From Aliarcobacter skirrowii CCUG 10374 (GTDB lineage Bacteria > Campylobacterota > Campylobacteria > Campylobacterales > Arcobacteraceae), in contig NZ_CP032099.1 of the NCBI RefSeq assembly GCF_003544835.1, forward strand, positions 1,550,001-1,614,000: a stretch of DNA of 64,000 nt, read 5' to 3'. Below the pieces are notes generated by a model. That model did no database searches and was not told where the DNA came from. It saw only the letters and a program-made list of their open reading frames with translations. Below, one piece after another: positions 1 to 9,366 of the stretch (positions within the stretch are counted from its first letter, which is position 1; the number at the start of each line of letters is the position of its first letter). The position numbers and the translations under genes are program-made.

Positions 1-608
1 CAACTATTTACTATCTCATCTTTTGAATATAGTTTTGACTTTACTCTTGCAGCTGTTGCAATAGCCAAAATCTGTTTTTTTGCCTCATTTAAGTTTTCAT
101 TTACAATTAAATAATCATAATCTAAAAACTCCTCCATCTCAACTCTTGCATTTTCAACTCTTTTATTAATACTATCTTCACTATCAGTTGCTCTTGCAAT
201 TAATCTTTGTTCTAATATCTTTTTTGTTGGAGTTGTAATAAATACAGAAGTTATTAGATTTTGAAGTTTTTTTCTTATAATTTTGTGCCCTTGAACATCA
301 ATATCAAATATAACTAATTTTCCAGCATTTAAGGCTTCAATTACTGGTTTAAGTGAAGTCCCATAATAGTTGTCATGAACTTTTGCATACTCTAAAAAGT
401 TTGCATCTTTTATATCCTCTTCAAACTTCTCTTTACTTACAAAAAAGTAATCAATTCCATCTTCTTCTGCTTCTCTTGGCTCTCTTGTTGTTGTAGAGAT
501 AGAAAAATATAGATTTGGAATATTTTTTATAACTTCTTTTAATAGAGTAGATTTTCCACAACCACTAGGTCCTGAAACAATTAATACCGCACCTCTTAGT
601 TCATTCAT
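1..608 (-). CDS. gmk: Guanylate kinase, C-terminal end cut by window edge
   Basis: Phosphorylates GMP (and dGMP) to the diphosphate with ATP, a cytosolic step in GTP supply. Translating back from the ATG at 606-608 gives a P-loop, GPSGCGKST, at about residues 12-20, then the STTTREPR segment typical of the GMP-binding domain, then YFF and YAKVHDNYYGT segments. The reading frame is open to position 1, with about 202 residues visible, so only a few C-terminal residues should be missing compared with the usual 205-210. It lies 3 bp after the acidic-protein gene and is probably co-transcribed with it. A second ATG six bases upstream was not seen; an alternative in-frame Met is not needed. Confidence 0.93.
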   Translation of the reverse strand, partial: MNELRGAVLIVSGPSGCGKSTLLKEVIKNIPNLYFSISTTTREPREAEEDGIDYFFVSKEKFEEDIKDANFLEYAKVHDNYYGTSLKPVIEALNAGKLVIFDIDVQGHKIIRKKLQNLITSVFITTPTKKILEQRLIARATDSEDSINKRVENARVEMEEFLDYDYLIVNENLNEAKKQILAIATAARVKSKLYSKDEIVNS

Positions 609-611
609 AAA

Positions 612-1439
612 TTACTCTCCTTTTAGCGAAATTTTAAGATTTATAACTTCATTTCTAGCTAACCTATCTATTATATTTTGATTTAATTTAAGTAAAAGTG
701 GCTTTAATTCATCCATTTTAAATCTATTTAAAACTAAAGTATAATCCTCTTTTTCTAAATCAAATTCATAATCTTTTACTTCATCAAGTGCATCATCAAT
801 AATATCAGTGATATCTTTCCAATCTCTCTCTTCTAATTTTTGTATATTCTCACTTTTATCATCTAAAAAGCTATTTATCTTTTTTAACTCACTTTTATCT
901 AGAACTCCACCTTGTCTAATAGAGTTTAAAGATACAATACTCTCATCATCTAAATCATTTTTTCTAAAAAAACCATCATCAAAATCATCTTCAATTAAAG
1001 TTTCAAAAAAATCCTCAGCTAAATCACTCTCTTTTTCTTGCATCTCATTAAAACTTTGCGAATCTTCAATATAGTTATCTTTAACTAAACTATCTTTAAA
1101 TGTATCAAAATTGTGACCATTTTCAATCTCATCTTTTAAAATCTTTATCTGCTCTTTTAATATAGCTTCAAGTTTTGTTGGTAAAAAAGGTCTAGGAACT
1201 ACAAAATCGCTTGGAAGGTCATAGCTTAACTCTTCAGAGTTAATAGCTGCAAGTTTTTTTGTAAATCTTTTTAACTTTAAAAAATCACTTCCAATAAAAG
1301 GTTGATCAACAACAATAAAGTCAAATTTACCTTGAAATTTTGTATTTCTTTCAATATTTAAATCAATTCCTAATCTTTTACAAACTAAATTAAATATATG
1401 CTCAATTATTGCTGTATTACAAATTAGAAGCAATTTCAT
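612..1439 (-). CDS. Highly acidic conserved hypothetical protein
   Basis: A 275-residue protein with a hydrophobic N-terminus of the receiver-like form MKLLLICNTA and an FIVVDQPF strand at about 41-48, then a long central part (about 100-240) crowded with Asp and Glu and few aromatic residues. It has no signal peptide or obvious catalytic motif. It sits between gmk and a LolD-type ATPase, overlapping the latter by 4 bp (ATGA), so translation is probably coupled. From memory, Campylobacter jejuni has an equivalent highly acidic protein beside gmk and Helicobacter a poly-E-rich protein. The function is unknown. In C. jejuni fliR lies between this gene and the ATPase; here it does not. Confidence 0.8.
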   Translation of the reverse strand: MKLLLICNTAIIEHIFNLVCKRLGIDLNIERNTKFQGKFDFIVVDQPFIGSDFLKLKRFTKKLAAINSEELSYDLPSDFVVPRPFLPTKLEAILKEQIKILKDEIENGHNFDTFKDSLVKDNYIEDSQSFNEMQEKESDLAEDFFETLIEDDFDDGFFRKNDLDDESIVSLNSIRQGGVLDKSELKKINSFLDDKSENIQKLEERDWKDITDIIDDALDEVKDYEFDLEKEDYTLVLNRFKMDELKPLLLKLNQNIIDRLARNEVINLKISLKGE

Positions 1440-2119
1440 TTTAAAATCTCCTTCAAGCTTAAATCCTCCAACTTAAAAACTCTATCACACTTGAAAGCTA
1501 AATCATCTTCATGAGTAACTAAAACAAGTGCCGCATTATTATTTTTTATATATTCAAAAAGTGTATTCATAACTATATTTGCAGTTTTTTTATCTAAATT
1601 TCCCGTTGGTTCATCTGCAAATATTATATTTGGTTTTTTCATTAAAATTCTAGCAATAGATAATCTTTGTTGCTGTCCACCACTAAGCTCTCCAACACCT
1701 TGATTTAAAACATGAGCTATATCTAACTGCTCTAAAAGTCTATTGTCAATCTTCTCTTTGCTTAATAGTGTTGCTATTTGAAGATTCTCAATTGCACTAA
1801 ATCCTCTAAATAAATAGTGTGCTTGAAAAACTATTCCAAAATCTTCTCTTCTTATTTTTAAAAGCTTATCTTGCTTTAAAGAGTATATATCTTTATTTTT
1901 AAAAACAACAGTTCCAGATGTTGGCTTTAAAAGTGAAGATAATATATTTAAAAGAGTTGATTTTCCACTACCACTACTTCCAATAATTGCTATTGACTCT
2001 TTCTCTTTTATATCTAAATTTATATTTTTAAAAAGTGGATAATCAAAATTGTGTTCAATATTTGAAGCTTTTAGAAGTAAAGAGGAGTTGAGTGTTTTAT
2101 TAGATTTTTTTTCACTCAC
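1436..2119 (-). CDS. ABC transporter ATP-binding protein, LolD/MacB/FtsE-type
   Basis: A single nucleotide-binding domain of 227 residues. Walker A GSSGSGKST at 47-55, Q-loop glutamine near 99, signature LSGGQ at 145-149, Walker B IIFADE ending with catalytic Glu170, D-loop NLD, and switch His203 in VTHE are all present, so it should hydrolyse ATP. The QQQRLSIARIL stretch and small size fit the LolD/MacB/FtsE group, which works with a separate permease on lipoproteins, efflux or cell division. No permease gene is adjacent, so the partner and substrate cannot be told from here. It follows tsf by 38 bp and overlaps the acidic protein gene by 4 bp. Confidence 0.85.
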   Translation of the reverse strand: MSEKKSNKTLNSSLLLKASNIEHNFDYPLFKNINLDIKEKESIAIIGSSGSGKSTLLNILSSLLKPTSGTVVFKNKDIYSLKQDKLLKIRREDFGIVFQAHYLFRGFSAIENLQIATLLSKEKIDNRLLEQLDIAHVLNQGVGELSGGQQQRLSIARILMKKPNIIFADEPTGNLDKKTANIVMNTLFEYIKNNNAALVLVTHEDDLAFKCDRVFKLEDLSLKEILK

Positions 2120-2157
2120 AACTCTCTCCTTTATTTTAAATAGTTAAAAACTACTTA

Positions 2158-3204
2158 CTATTTTCCCATTTGTTTTGCAACTTCAGCTGCGAAATCTTCT
2201 TCTTTTTTCTCGATTCCTTCACCAAGTTCAAATCTAACATAAGATGTAATTTTAATTGATTGATCAACTTCAGCAATTGCTTGCTCAACAGTTTGTTTAT
2301 CATTCATTACATAAGCTTGAGATAAAAGTGCAAATCTTCCATCTAATTGAGTGTTATCAGTGATATATCTCTCAATTTGTCCAGGAATAATATTTGCCCA
2401 AATTTTTTCAGGTTTTCCAGCAGCTCTTAACTCATCTTCAAATCTTGCTTTTGCTAGTGCAATAGCTTCTTCAGTTAATTGAGATCTAGAAACAAACTCT
2501 GGAATCTTTTTAAGAGGTTTTTTCAATCTTACTAACTCTTCATTTTCAGCTTCAATCTCAGCTCTAATTGCTCTGTTTTCAGATTCAACAAAAGCTGGAT
2601 CTAAATCTTTATATGAAATAACAGTTGGTTTCATAGCAGATGCATGCATAGCAATGTTTCTTAAAAGTGCAGTTGCTTTATCTTTAACACCAGCATCACA
2701 AGAAGCAGCTAAAACAACACCTGTTCTTCCAGTTACATGAACATAACCATTTACAACTTGACCTTCAACACACTCTAATTTTCTAGCAACTAAGTTTTCA
2801 CCAATTGTTGCAATTTTTTCAGCTAAAAATGTTGAAAACTCTTGCCCATTTATTGTTGAGCTATTTAAAGTTTGTGCATCTTTAATTCCGTTATTTAAAG
2901 CATGAGATGTAATCTCTTTTGTAAGATTTACAAAGTTTTCATTTTTTGCAACGAAATCTGTTTGTGCGTTAAGCTCTAAAATTACAGCTTTTGTATTGTC
3001 ACTATTAATTTCAATAGCAACTAAACCTTCAGCAGCAACATTTCCAGCTTTTTTAGCAGCTTTTCCAAGACCAGCCTCTCTTAAAGCTTGAACAGCTTTA
3101 TCTAAATCTCCACCAGTCTCATTTAAAGCATTTTTACAATCCATCATACCAGCACCAGTTAACTCTCTTAACTCTTTAATTAATTGTGGTGTAACTGCTG
3201 CCAT
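2158..3204 (-). CDS. tsf: Translation elongation factor Ts
   Basis: Guanine-nucleotide exchange factor that recycles EF-Tu. The N-terminal UBA-like domain is clear (LRELTGAGMMDCKNAL at about 12-27), followed by AKKAGNVAAEG near 50-60 and the core QTDFVAKN segment that contacts the EF-Tu nucleotide pocket, at about 80-88. At 348 residues it is longer than the roughly 283-residue enterobacterial protein, with an extended C-terminal half, which agrees with what I recall for Campylobacter. The start codon overlaps the rpsB stop by one base (TAATG), the classic rpsB-tsf operon with coupled translation. Confidence 0.97.
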   Translation of the reverse strand: MAAVTPQLIKELRELTGAGMMDCKNALNETGGDLDKAVQALREAGLGKAAKKAGNVAAEGLVAIEINSDNTKAVILELNAQTDFVAKNENFVNLTKEITSHALNNGIKDAQTLNSSTINGQEFSTFLAEKIATIGENLVARKLECVEGQVVNGYVHVTGRTGVVLAASCDAGVKDKATALLRNIAMHASAMKPTVISYKDLDPAFVESENRAIRAEIEAENEELVRLKKPLKKIPEFVSRSQLTEEAIALAKARFEDELRAAGKPEKIWANIIPGQIERYITDNTQLDGRFALLSQAYVMNDKQTVEQAIAEVDQSIKITSYVRFELGEGIEKKEEDFAAEVAKQMGK

Positions 3205-3995
3205 TATGCTTCCTCACCTTCTGCAATCTCATTTTCACCCTCTGCTAATGCTTCAGCTAATACCTCATCTTGCTCTTCTTTTGAAATTGGTTCAATAACA
3301 TCTGCACCATTTTCAGCTAAAGCAGCTTTTCCTTCATTCATAGCTGCAGCCATTTCGTTGCAGAATAAGTGAATTGATCTAATAGCATCATCATTTCCAG
3401 GAATTGGTAAATCAACAACATCTGGATCACAGTTTGTATCTAAAGGAGCTACAACAGTAATTCCTAATCTTCTAGCTTCAGCAATTGCAATTTTCTCTTT
3501 AACAGCATCAAGAACAAACATCATATCTGGAAGTTTGTGCATCTCTTTGATACCACCAAGGTATAACTCTAATTTTTCTTCTTTTCTTGAAAGCATTAAA
3601 GCTTCTTTTTTAGTTAGAAGGTCTAATTGCCCCTCTTCTCTCATTTTTTTAATAATTTCTAATTTTCTAATTGATTTTTTAATTGTTCCAAAGTTTGTAA
3701 GCATTCCACCTAACCATCTGTGGTTTACATATGGCATTCCACAAGACTCAGCAGCTTTTTTAATAGTTTCACTAGCTTGTTTTTTAGTACCAACGAAAAT
3801 CATCGTTTGACCTTCAGCTGCTCTATCTCTAACAACATTATATGTATATCTAAAGTATCTTAGAGTTTTTTGTAAATCTATAATATAGATATTTTTTCTA
3901 ACACCAAAAATAAATTTTTTCATTTTTGGATTCCATCTTCTTGTTTGGTGTCCGAAGTGTACACCACACTCTAATAGGTCTTTCATTGTAACCAT
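3204..3995 (-). CDS. rpsB: 30S ribosomal protein S2
   Basis: Small-subunit protein S2, needed for S1 recruitment. Characteristic segments are [17 protein letters not shown] near the N-terminus, GTKKQA, and [13 protein letters not shown], followed by the [17 protein letters not shown] motif. The 263-residue length is normal, with an acidic, low-complexity tail (Glu/Ala-rich, about 235-263). A good Shine-Dalgarno AAGGAG lies 7 bp before the ATG. The gene has its own promoter and a leader of about 150 nt with possible structure (see separate entries), so S2 autoregulation of rpsB-tsf is plausible but not shown. Confidence 0.97.
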   Translation of the reverse strand: MVTMKDLLECGVHFGHQTRRWNPKMKKFIFGVRKNIYIIDLQKTLRYFRYTYNVVRDRAAEGQTMIFVGTKKQASETIKKAAESCGMPYVNHRWLGGMLTNFGTIKKSIRKLEIIKKMREEGQLDLLTKKEALMLSRKEEKLELYLGGIKEMHKLPDMMFVLDAVKEKIAIAEARRLGITVVAPLDTNCDPDVVDLPIPGNDDAIRSIHLFCNEMAAAMNEGKAALAENGADVIEPISKEEQDEVLAEALAEGENEIAEGEEA

Positions 3996-4036
3996 GTTAA
4001 TTCTCCTTGAATTATGTCTGTTTTTATTTTTTTCTA

Positions 4037-4096
4037 GGGTTTAGCCTCTGTATCCCTTAATGCTAGTTTTTAAGCTAACACAACCCGAGCAAGGAT
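4037..4096 (-). promoter_or_regulatory. Structured rpsB-tsf leader, possible S2-binding pseudoknot
   Basis: Read on the minus strand between the promoter and rpsB there are three pairings. ATCCTT (4091-4096) can pair with AAGGGAT (4052-4058, one bulged G). GGGTT (4082-4086) can pair with AACCC (4037-4041). TGTTAG (4075-4080) and CTAGCA (4061-4066) form a hairpin with an 8-nt loop and one G-U pair. The first two pairings cross, so together they would form a pseudoknot, a fold common in ribosomal-protein leaders. The pairing is what the sequence shows; control by S2 is inference. Confidence 0.45.
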
Positions 4097-4152
4097 TGAT
4101 ACATGTGAGGTACTAAATTAAAAATCAAATTGATTTAAAAAATAGAACTGCG

Positions 4153-4158
4153 ATTATA
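4153..4158 (-). promoter_or_regulatory. rpsB-tsf promoter, -10 TATAAT
   Basis: On the minus strand TATAAT is preceded by TTTAGA and followed about 6-8 bp later by the presumed start, giving a leader of about 150 nt before rpsB. There is no clear -35, as usual for sigma70 promoters in this phylum. The same TTTAGATATAATC context occurs before ileS. Confidence 0.6.
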
Positions 4159-4180
4159 TCTAAAGAAAATTAAGATTTGT

Positions 4181-5476
4181 TTAATTTTTTGTTTTTATTT
4201 TGTTTAAGATTTTTAGAATTTCTGTTTTATCACTAAACTCAAATTTTTTATCACCAACTATTTGAGTAGCTTCATCACCTTTTCCAAGAACCAAAACTAC
4301 ACTTTTATCATCTGTTAAAGATATAGCTTTTTTTAAAGCTTCTGCTCTATTCTCTTCTACAATAACATTTGATTTATCATCAATACCTGCTAATATATCT
4401 TCTATTATTTTTTTTGGATCTTCGAATCTTGGATTATCACTTGTTACAACTATATGTTTTGAATATTTTTTTGCAACTTTGCCCATTAAAGGTCTTTTGG
4501 CACTATCACGGTTTCCACCAGCTCCAAAAACACAAATTATATCTTTGTTTGGAAAACTTTTTAAAACCTCATCCATACCATCTGGAGTGTGAGCAAAATC
4601 TACAATTATAAATGGTTTTTGAGATACTATCTCCATTCTTCCACTAACACTTTGGAAATTCTCAACTGCCTTGCAAATTTCATCTAAAGCTCTTTTTGTA
4701 GTTATAAAAACAGCAGCTATTGAAGCCATTAGATTATAGATATTAAAAATACCCATCATTTTTGTATTAAAGCTATATTTTTTATCTTCATATATAAATT
4801 CAACACTCATTTTATTCTCAATAGTTTTATTTATAACTTGAAAATTAGAACTATTTTTTAAAGAGTAAGTAAAAGCGTTTTTTGAGTTATATTTTAAAAC
4901 TTCATCATCAATATTTACTAATTTTGTGCTCTCATCACTTAAGAATGAGTTTTTTACATCTATATACTCTTCAATAGTTTTATGATAATCTAAATGATCT
5001 CTTGTAATATTTGTATGAATTTTTAAAGCAAAATGTAAACCTTCGATTCTATTTTGAGATATTGCGTGAGAGCTTACTTCCATTACAAAAAATTGACATG
5101 AATTTTCTATAGCTTTTTGAATATTTACAAAATTTCCAATTTGAACTGGAGTTGTAAGTGAATAATCTTCAACTTGATTTTCATTTATAAAAAATCCTCT
5201 AGTTCCTTGAAGAGCTACTTTATAACCCAAATTTAAAAGAATTTTATAAATTGTTGTAGCTGTTGTTGTTTTTCCATTTGTCCCTGTAATTCCAATAATT
5301 TTAATAGAACTCATATCTAAATAGTTTTTCAAATTTTTTGATTCTATTATCTTAAAACCACCATTTATAGCAATATCTTTAAATTTTTCATTATTTTTTG
5401 ATAATACAAAGATACTATCTTTTTCTAACTCATTTGTATTATCTGTAAAGATTTTATTCTTTATGATTAACTTCAT
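4181..5476 (-). CDS. murE: UDP-MurNAc-tripeptide synthetase (meso-DAP adding)
   Basis: Cytosolic Mur ligase that adds the third residue to the peptidoglycan stem peptide. The ATP-binding loop GITGTNGKT lies at 62-70, followed by the HTNITRDHLDYH segment containing the Mur-ligase histidine and aspartate, DFAHTPDGM in the C-terminal domain boundary, and GAGGNRD. DNPR at 347-350 is the signature of meso-diaminopimelate specificity rather than lysine, as expected for a Gram-negative. At 431 residues it is shorter than the usual 480-495, the N-terminal UDP-binding domain being reduced, as I recall for Campylobacter MurE. Its start lies 23 bp inside the upstream gene. Confidence 0.95.
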   Translation of the reverse strand: MKLIIKNKIFTDNTNELEKDSIFVLSKNNEKFKDIAINGGFKIIESKNLKNYLDMSSIKIIGITGTNGKTTTATTIYKILLNLGYKVALQGTRGFFINENQVEDYSLTTPVQIGNFVNIQKAIENSCQFFVMEVSSHAISQNRIEGLHFALKIHTNITRDHLDYHKTIEEYIDVKNSFLSDESTKLVNIDDEVLKYNSKNAFTYSLKNSSNFQVINKTIENKMSVEFIYEDKKYSFNTKMMGIFNIYNLMASIAAVFITTKRALDEICKAVENFQSVSGRMEIVSQKPFIIVDFAHTPDGMDEVLKSFPNKDIICVFGAGGNRDSAKRPLMGKVAKKYSKHIVVTSDNPRFEDPKKIIEDILAGIDDKSNVIVEENRAEALKKAISLTDDKSVVLVLGKGDEATQIVGDKKFEFSDKTEILKILNKIKTKN

Positions 5477-6050
5477 TACTCTTCTCTTCCAATCTTTTAT
5501 AAAGTTTTACTATCTCTTTATCATGAATAAAATATTCATTAAAACCCTCAAGATAGTTATATGCCATATTACTAAAACCATTATCTATAAGTTTTGTAAC
5601 AAAATCATAAAAATCATCTTTTGATTCAATTGCTACTTTTGTAGAGAACATAATATCTTCAAAAGCAACTTTAAATGAGCCTCTTTGTTCAATTAACTTT
5701 TTAAAATCACTATAATTTATAGCATCAAGCTGATTTACAGTTGTCAAATTAAGCTCTTTTAAAAGCATCATCATCTTATCAATGTCTCCATCGTAAGCCT
5801 TTATAACACCTTTTACATAATCTATTGCTTCTTGCAAATCATCATCTTTTAATATTGTAAAATAGTCAAACAAAGCTATTGCTTTTGAAGCATCTTCTAA
5901 AGCAATATCACAAAAAAGTGCATATATTTTGTACTCATCTTTTTGTGGAAAATTATCTACCAATAAAGAGTACAAAAAAAGTGCTTTTTCAAATCTTCTT
6001 TGAGCAAAAAGCGAATGCGCATCATTTAATACTCTATTTTCGTTTATCAT
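5454..6050 (-). CDS. Conserved hypothetical protein, TPR-like helical
   Basis: 198 residues, no signal peptide. The N-terminal LNDAHSLFAQRRFEKALFLY segment (about 8-27) has the spacing of a tetratricopeptide helix pair, and the remainder is predicted to be all helical from its heptad-like hydrophobic pattern. No catalytic motif is visible. It lies between nfu and murE, with a 23-bp overlap into murE and a 7-bp gap from nfu. I recall the same three-gene order in Campylobacter jejuni, so the placement is old. The function is unknown; a role linked to Fe-S assembly or cell-wall synthesis would be guesswork. Confidence 0.7.
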   Translation of the reverse strand: MINENRVLNDAHSLFAQRRFEKALFLYSLLVDNFPQKDEYKIYALFCDIALEDASKAIALFDYFTILKDDDLQEAIDYVKGVIKAYDGDIDKMMMLLKELNLTTVNQLDAINYSDFKKLIEQRGSFKVAFEDIMFSTKVAIESKDDFYDFVTKLIDNGFSNMAYNYLEGFNEYFIHDKEIVKLYKRLEEKSNEVNHKE

Positions 6051-6057
6051 GTAGTTA

Positions 6058-6333
6058 TTAATCCTCTAAATAGTTCTCTTTTCCTATTGGAACATTAATT
6101 ATTTTTAAATCTGGATGTATTGCACTTTTAAGCTCTTTTTCTACTACATATTTTAGTGTACTTCCACTTGCACTACATCCAACACAAGCACCTTGTAACT
6201 GAATATAAACTTTTGCATTTTTTATATCTAATAACTCAATTGCTCCACCATCTCGTGCAAGCATAGGAGATATTTTTTTACTTATTATATTTTTTACAGG
6301 ATCAAGCAAATCCTCATCATTAAATGGAAACAT
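6058..6333 (-). CDS. NifU C-terminal-domain (Nfu) iron-sulfur scaffold
   Basis: A 91-residue stand-alone Nfu domain, which holds or delivers [4Fe-4S] clusters to apoproteins. The CxxC pair is Cys50 and Cys53 in GACVGCSAS, preceded by the conserved ARDGGAIEL segment (about 26-34) found in all Nfu domains. The N-terminal IscU-like and ferredoxin-like domains of full NifU are absent, as is usual for this single-domain form in Campylobacterota. It sits 2 bp after the small membrane peptide gene and just before the TPR-like protein and murE, in one operon starting at ileS. Confidence 0.88.
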   Translation of the reverse strand: MFPFNDEDLLDPVKNIISKKISPMLARDGGAIELLDIKNAKVYIQLQGACVGCSASGSTLKYVVEKELKSAIHPDLKIINVPIGKENYLED

Positions 6334-6335
6334 TT

Positions 6336-6449
6336 TTATTTACCTTTTTTTTTATACTTTTTTACAAAAAATATTCCAATAGCAGTTATTACTAATATAA
6401 CTGCTATAGTTTGGAATATAAATGTAAGAGTAACTTCATTTTCAAACAT
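6336..6449 (-). CDS. Small membrane peptide, 37 residues
   Basis: An ORF from ATG at 6447-6449 to TAA at 6336-6338 encodes MFENEVTLT, then a single hydrophobic span of about 20 residues (roughly 10-29), then a Lys/Tyr-rich tail ending KKGK. The charge pattern (acidic N-terminus, basic C-terminus) predicts an N-out, C-in single-pass protein. Its start overlaps the ileS stop by one base (TAATG), giving translational coupling, and it ends 2 bp before nfu, so it fills the only gap in this operon. Function unknown. It is too short for most gene callers. Confidence 0.65.
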   Translation of the reverse strand: MFENEVTLTFIFQTIAVILVITAIGIFFVKKYKKKGK

Positions 6450-9181
6450 TACTTAATCACTTCTTCACATCTAGAACATAGTGTTTCTTCTTTTGTTGAA
6501 GTATATTTCCAACATCTAGGACATTTATGTCCACTTGCTTTGTAAACTTTAAACTCGTTATCTTCAAGTTTGAAACTTCCTAGTAATTCTTTGCTTGAAG
6601 TTATATTTGATAATTTACTAACTAAAAACCAATCACTTGATTCTACCTCATCTAAAGATAAAAACTCTTTATTATCTGTAACTATCTCTAATTCTAAAGT
6701 AGATTTTATGATTTTTTCTTTACTTAAAGCATCTTTTATTTCTGAGAACTTCTCTTTTGCTTCTACAAACAACTCATCTTTTATTTCAGATTTTACATCT
6801 GGAAGGTTATATTTTTCAAAATCAAAAATATCTTTTGCATCACCTTTTATAATTTTTGGTGCAAACTCAAGTAACTCATCCATTGTATAAGTTAAAATAC
6901 ATGCTAATGTACTAATTAATTTTTTAGTAATCATAGCCATAGCTGTTTGAGATGCAGTTCTATGAATATCATTTTTATCATCACAATATAATCTATCTTT
7001 ACAAACATCTAAATAAATTCCTGATAAATCAACAACTAAAAAGTTATTTAGTTTATTTAAACCTTTTGAAAACTCATAGATTTTAAAACTAGACTCTATC
7101 TCATCAAAAACTCTTTTTGCTTTCTCTAAAATCCACTTATCTAAAACTCCAAGTTTAGATACATCAACTAATGAATCAAGTCCATCAATATTTGCAAGTA
7201 AAAATCTTGCTGTATTTCTTATTTTTCTATAAAGTTCACCATTTTGTTTTAAAATATTATCAGAGATTTTCAAATCACTTTGATAATCACTCATAGCAAC
7301 CCAAAGTCTTAAAATTTCACTTCCATACTCTTTTAATACTTTATTGGGAGCTACAACATTTCCTTTAGATTTACTCATTTTTTCACCCTTTTCATCAACA
7401 GTGAATCCATGAGTTAAAATAGATTTATAAGGTGCAACTTCACTACTTGCAAGTGTTGTAAGAAGTGATGATTGAAACCAACCTCTATGTTGATCACTTC
7501 CTTCAAGATACATATCAGCTGGGAATGTTCCAGCATCATAATTTCCACTTCTTAAAACAGCATTTTGTGTACTTCCACTATCAAACCAAACATCCAAAAT
7601 ATCCAAAGTTTTTTCTAAATCATCAGGATTTAATCCACTTCCAGGATATAATAAATCTTTAATTTCCATATCATACCAAGCATCACAACCATGTTGTTCA
7701 AAGATCATTGCTGTAAAGTTTAATACTTTTTCATCAAAAATTATCTCATCAGTTTTTTTATTTCTGAAAAATGCAATTGGAACTCCCCAATCTCGCTGTC
7801 TACTAATACACCAATCAGGTCTTCCATCAAGCATAGCTTTTAATCTATTTCTTCCCCACTCTGGATAGAATTTTAGATTTTCAACCACCTCAAGAGCATT
7901 TTCTCTTAAAGTTTTGTTTTTATTTCCATACTCATCATCAATAGATATAAACCACTGTTTTGTTGCTCTAAAAATAATTGGTGTATGAGTTCTCCAACAG
8001 TGTGGATAAGAGTGTCTAATATCTACTCTTTTTAATAAAGCAGCTCCTAACTCTTCTAAAATCAACTCATTTGCTTTAAATACATTTAATCCTAAATATT
8101 TATCACAATCTTTAAATAGTTTTTCTCTAATAATTGTTTCATCATATTTTCCATAAGCATCAACTGGCATAATCACTTCAATACCATATTTAAGTGATAC
8201 TTTATAGTCATCTTCTCCATGTCCTGGTGCTGTGTGAACTGCTCCACTTCCAGAATCCATTAAAACATGCTCACCAAAAATAACTCTAGAGTCTCTACCA
8301 TTTAGTGGATTTGTAGCCTTTGTATTCTCTAATTTTAATACATCTATTGTCTCAATAATAGACCCTTTTATAACCTCTTGCTCAATTAAAGAGTTATATA
8401 GTTTACGAGCTACTATAAATTTATCACTTGTAAGAACATACTCTTCATCTTTATTTAGTGCAATCGCTTGATTTGCTGGTAGTGTCCAAGGTGTTGTTGT
8501 CCAAATAATAATACTAGCATCAAGATCTTGATGTTTAAATGCCACATAAATTGAAGGTGAAGTTTTATCTTCATACTCAACTTCAGCTTCAGCTAAAGCT
8601 GTTTGAGCTGCCCATGACCAATAAACAGGTTTACTTCTTTGAACCAATAATCCTTGTTTTGCAATTGCACAAAGCTCTCTATAAATATTTGCTTCAAATT
8701 TAAAATCCATTGTTAAATATGGATTTTCCCAATCAGCAATAACTCCAAGTTGTTTAAACTCATCTTTTTGAATTTCAACAAATTTTGTTGCATGATCTCT
8801 ACAAAGTTGTCTTAATTTTGATTTTGGAAGCTCTTTTTTCTTTTGGCTTCCTATTTTTTCTTCAACTTTTTGCTCAATTGGTAAACCATGACAATCCCAA
8901 CCTGGAGTATATCGTATAGTTTTTCCATCAAAATAGTGAAATTTATTTATAATATCTTTTAAAATTTTATTTAAAGCATGACCTATATGAATATTTCCAT
9001 TTGCATAAGGAGGTCCATCGTGAAGCGTAAATGATGGACACCCCACTCTATTTTGTTTCATTCTTTCATAAACTTTTTTATCATCCCATTGTTTATATTT
9101 AATAGGTTCATTTAAAGGAAGATTTCCTCTCATTGGAAAATCTGTTTTTGGTAGTAGTAAACTCTCTTTATAATCCATCAT
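6449..9181 (-). CDS. ileS: Isoleucyl-tRNA synthetase
   Basis: Class I synthetase charging tRNA-Ile. HIGH-type motif HIGH at 65-68 within [16 protein letters not shown], the CP1 editing domain with [13 protein letters not shown] (about 225-240) and [16 protein letters not shown], and KMSKS near residue 600 in [12 protein letters not shown] are present. The C-terminus carries a zinc-binding pair of CxxC motifs (CPRCW and CSRC, about 893-906). 910 residues is normal for the bacterial type. The start could be either of two adjacent Met codons. It heads the operon ileS / membrane peptide / nfu / TPR-like / murE. Confidence 0.97.
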   Translation of the reverse strand: MMDYKESLLLPKTDFPMRGNLPLNEPIKYKQWDDKKVYERMKQNRVGCPSFTLHDGPPYANGNIHIGHALNKILKDIINKFHYFDGKTIRYTPGWDCHGLPIEQKVEEKIGSQKKKELPKSKLRQLCRDHATKFVEIQKDEFKQLGVIADWENPYLTMDFKFEANIYRELCAIAKQGLLVQRSKPVYWSWAAQTALAEAEVEYEDKTSPSIYVAFKHQDLDASIIIWTTTPWTLPANQAIALNKDEEYVLTSDKFIVARKLYNSLIEQEVIKGSIIETIDVLKLENTKATNPLNGRDSRVIFGEHVLMDSGSGAVHTAPGHGEDDYKVSLKYGIEVIMPVDAYGKYDETIIREKLFKDCDKYLGLNVFKANELILEELGAALLKRVDIRHSYPHCWRTHTPIIFRATKQWFISIDDEYGNKNKTLRENALEVVENLKFYPEWGRNRLKAMLDGRPDWCISRQRDWGVPIAFFRNKKTDEIIFDEKVLNFTAMIFEQHGCDAWYDMEIKDLLYPGSGLNPDDLEKTLDILDVWFDSGSTQNAVLRSGNYDAGTFPADMYLEGSDQHRGWFQSSLLTTLASSEVAPYKSILTHGFTVDEKGEKMSKSKGNVVAPNKVLKEYGSEILRLWVAMSDYQSDLKISDNILKQNGELYRKIRNTARFLLANIDGLDSLVDVSKLGVLDKWILEKAKRVFDEIESSFKIYEFSKGLNKLNNFLVVDLSGIYLDVCKDRLYCDDKNDIHRTASQTAMAMITKKLISTLACILTYTMDELLEFAPKIIKGDAKDIFDFEKYNLPDVKSEIKDELFVEAKEKFSEIKDALSKEKIIKSTLELEIVTDNKEFLSLDEVESSDWFLVSKLSNITSSKELLGSFKLEDNEFKVYKASGHKCPRCWKYTSTKEETLCSRCEEVIK

Positions 9182-9224
9182 AACACCTTATATTTATCTG
9201 TTTAGCTTATTATTTAAATCGCTG

Positions 9225-9230
9225 ATTATA
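9225..9230 (-). promoter_or_regulatory. ileS promoter, -10 TATAAT
   Basis: TATAAT on the minus strand, in the context TTTAGATATAATCAGCG, lies 44 bp before the ileS start. The flanking bases match those of the rpsB promoter, and no good -35 is visible. Confidence 0.5.
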
Positions 9231-9319
9231 TCTAAAAGAGTTTTAATTTACTTTAATCAACAAAAATAGTTAATTTTCAAATTTTAAATATTTCATTTAT
9301 CTAAAATCAAAACTTTATA

Positions 9320-9328
9320 TGATAAAAT
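9320..9328 (+). promoter_or_regulatory. mqo promoter, extended -10
   Basis: TGATAAAAT fits an extended -10 (TG-n-TAAAAT). It would place transcription start near 9335, which is 3' of the first in-frame ATG at 9319 and supports translation from 9367. Confidence 0.45.
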
Positions 9329-9366
9329 CGTTCCCAAATTTTGACATTAAAAATATAGGATATAAA

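Noticed and set aside
9319-9366. In-frame upstream ATG as the mqo start
   Set aside because: It lies inside a likely extended -10 promoter, has no ribosome-binding site, and adds 16 residues not expected before the flavin-binding strand. The ATG at 9367 fits better.
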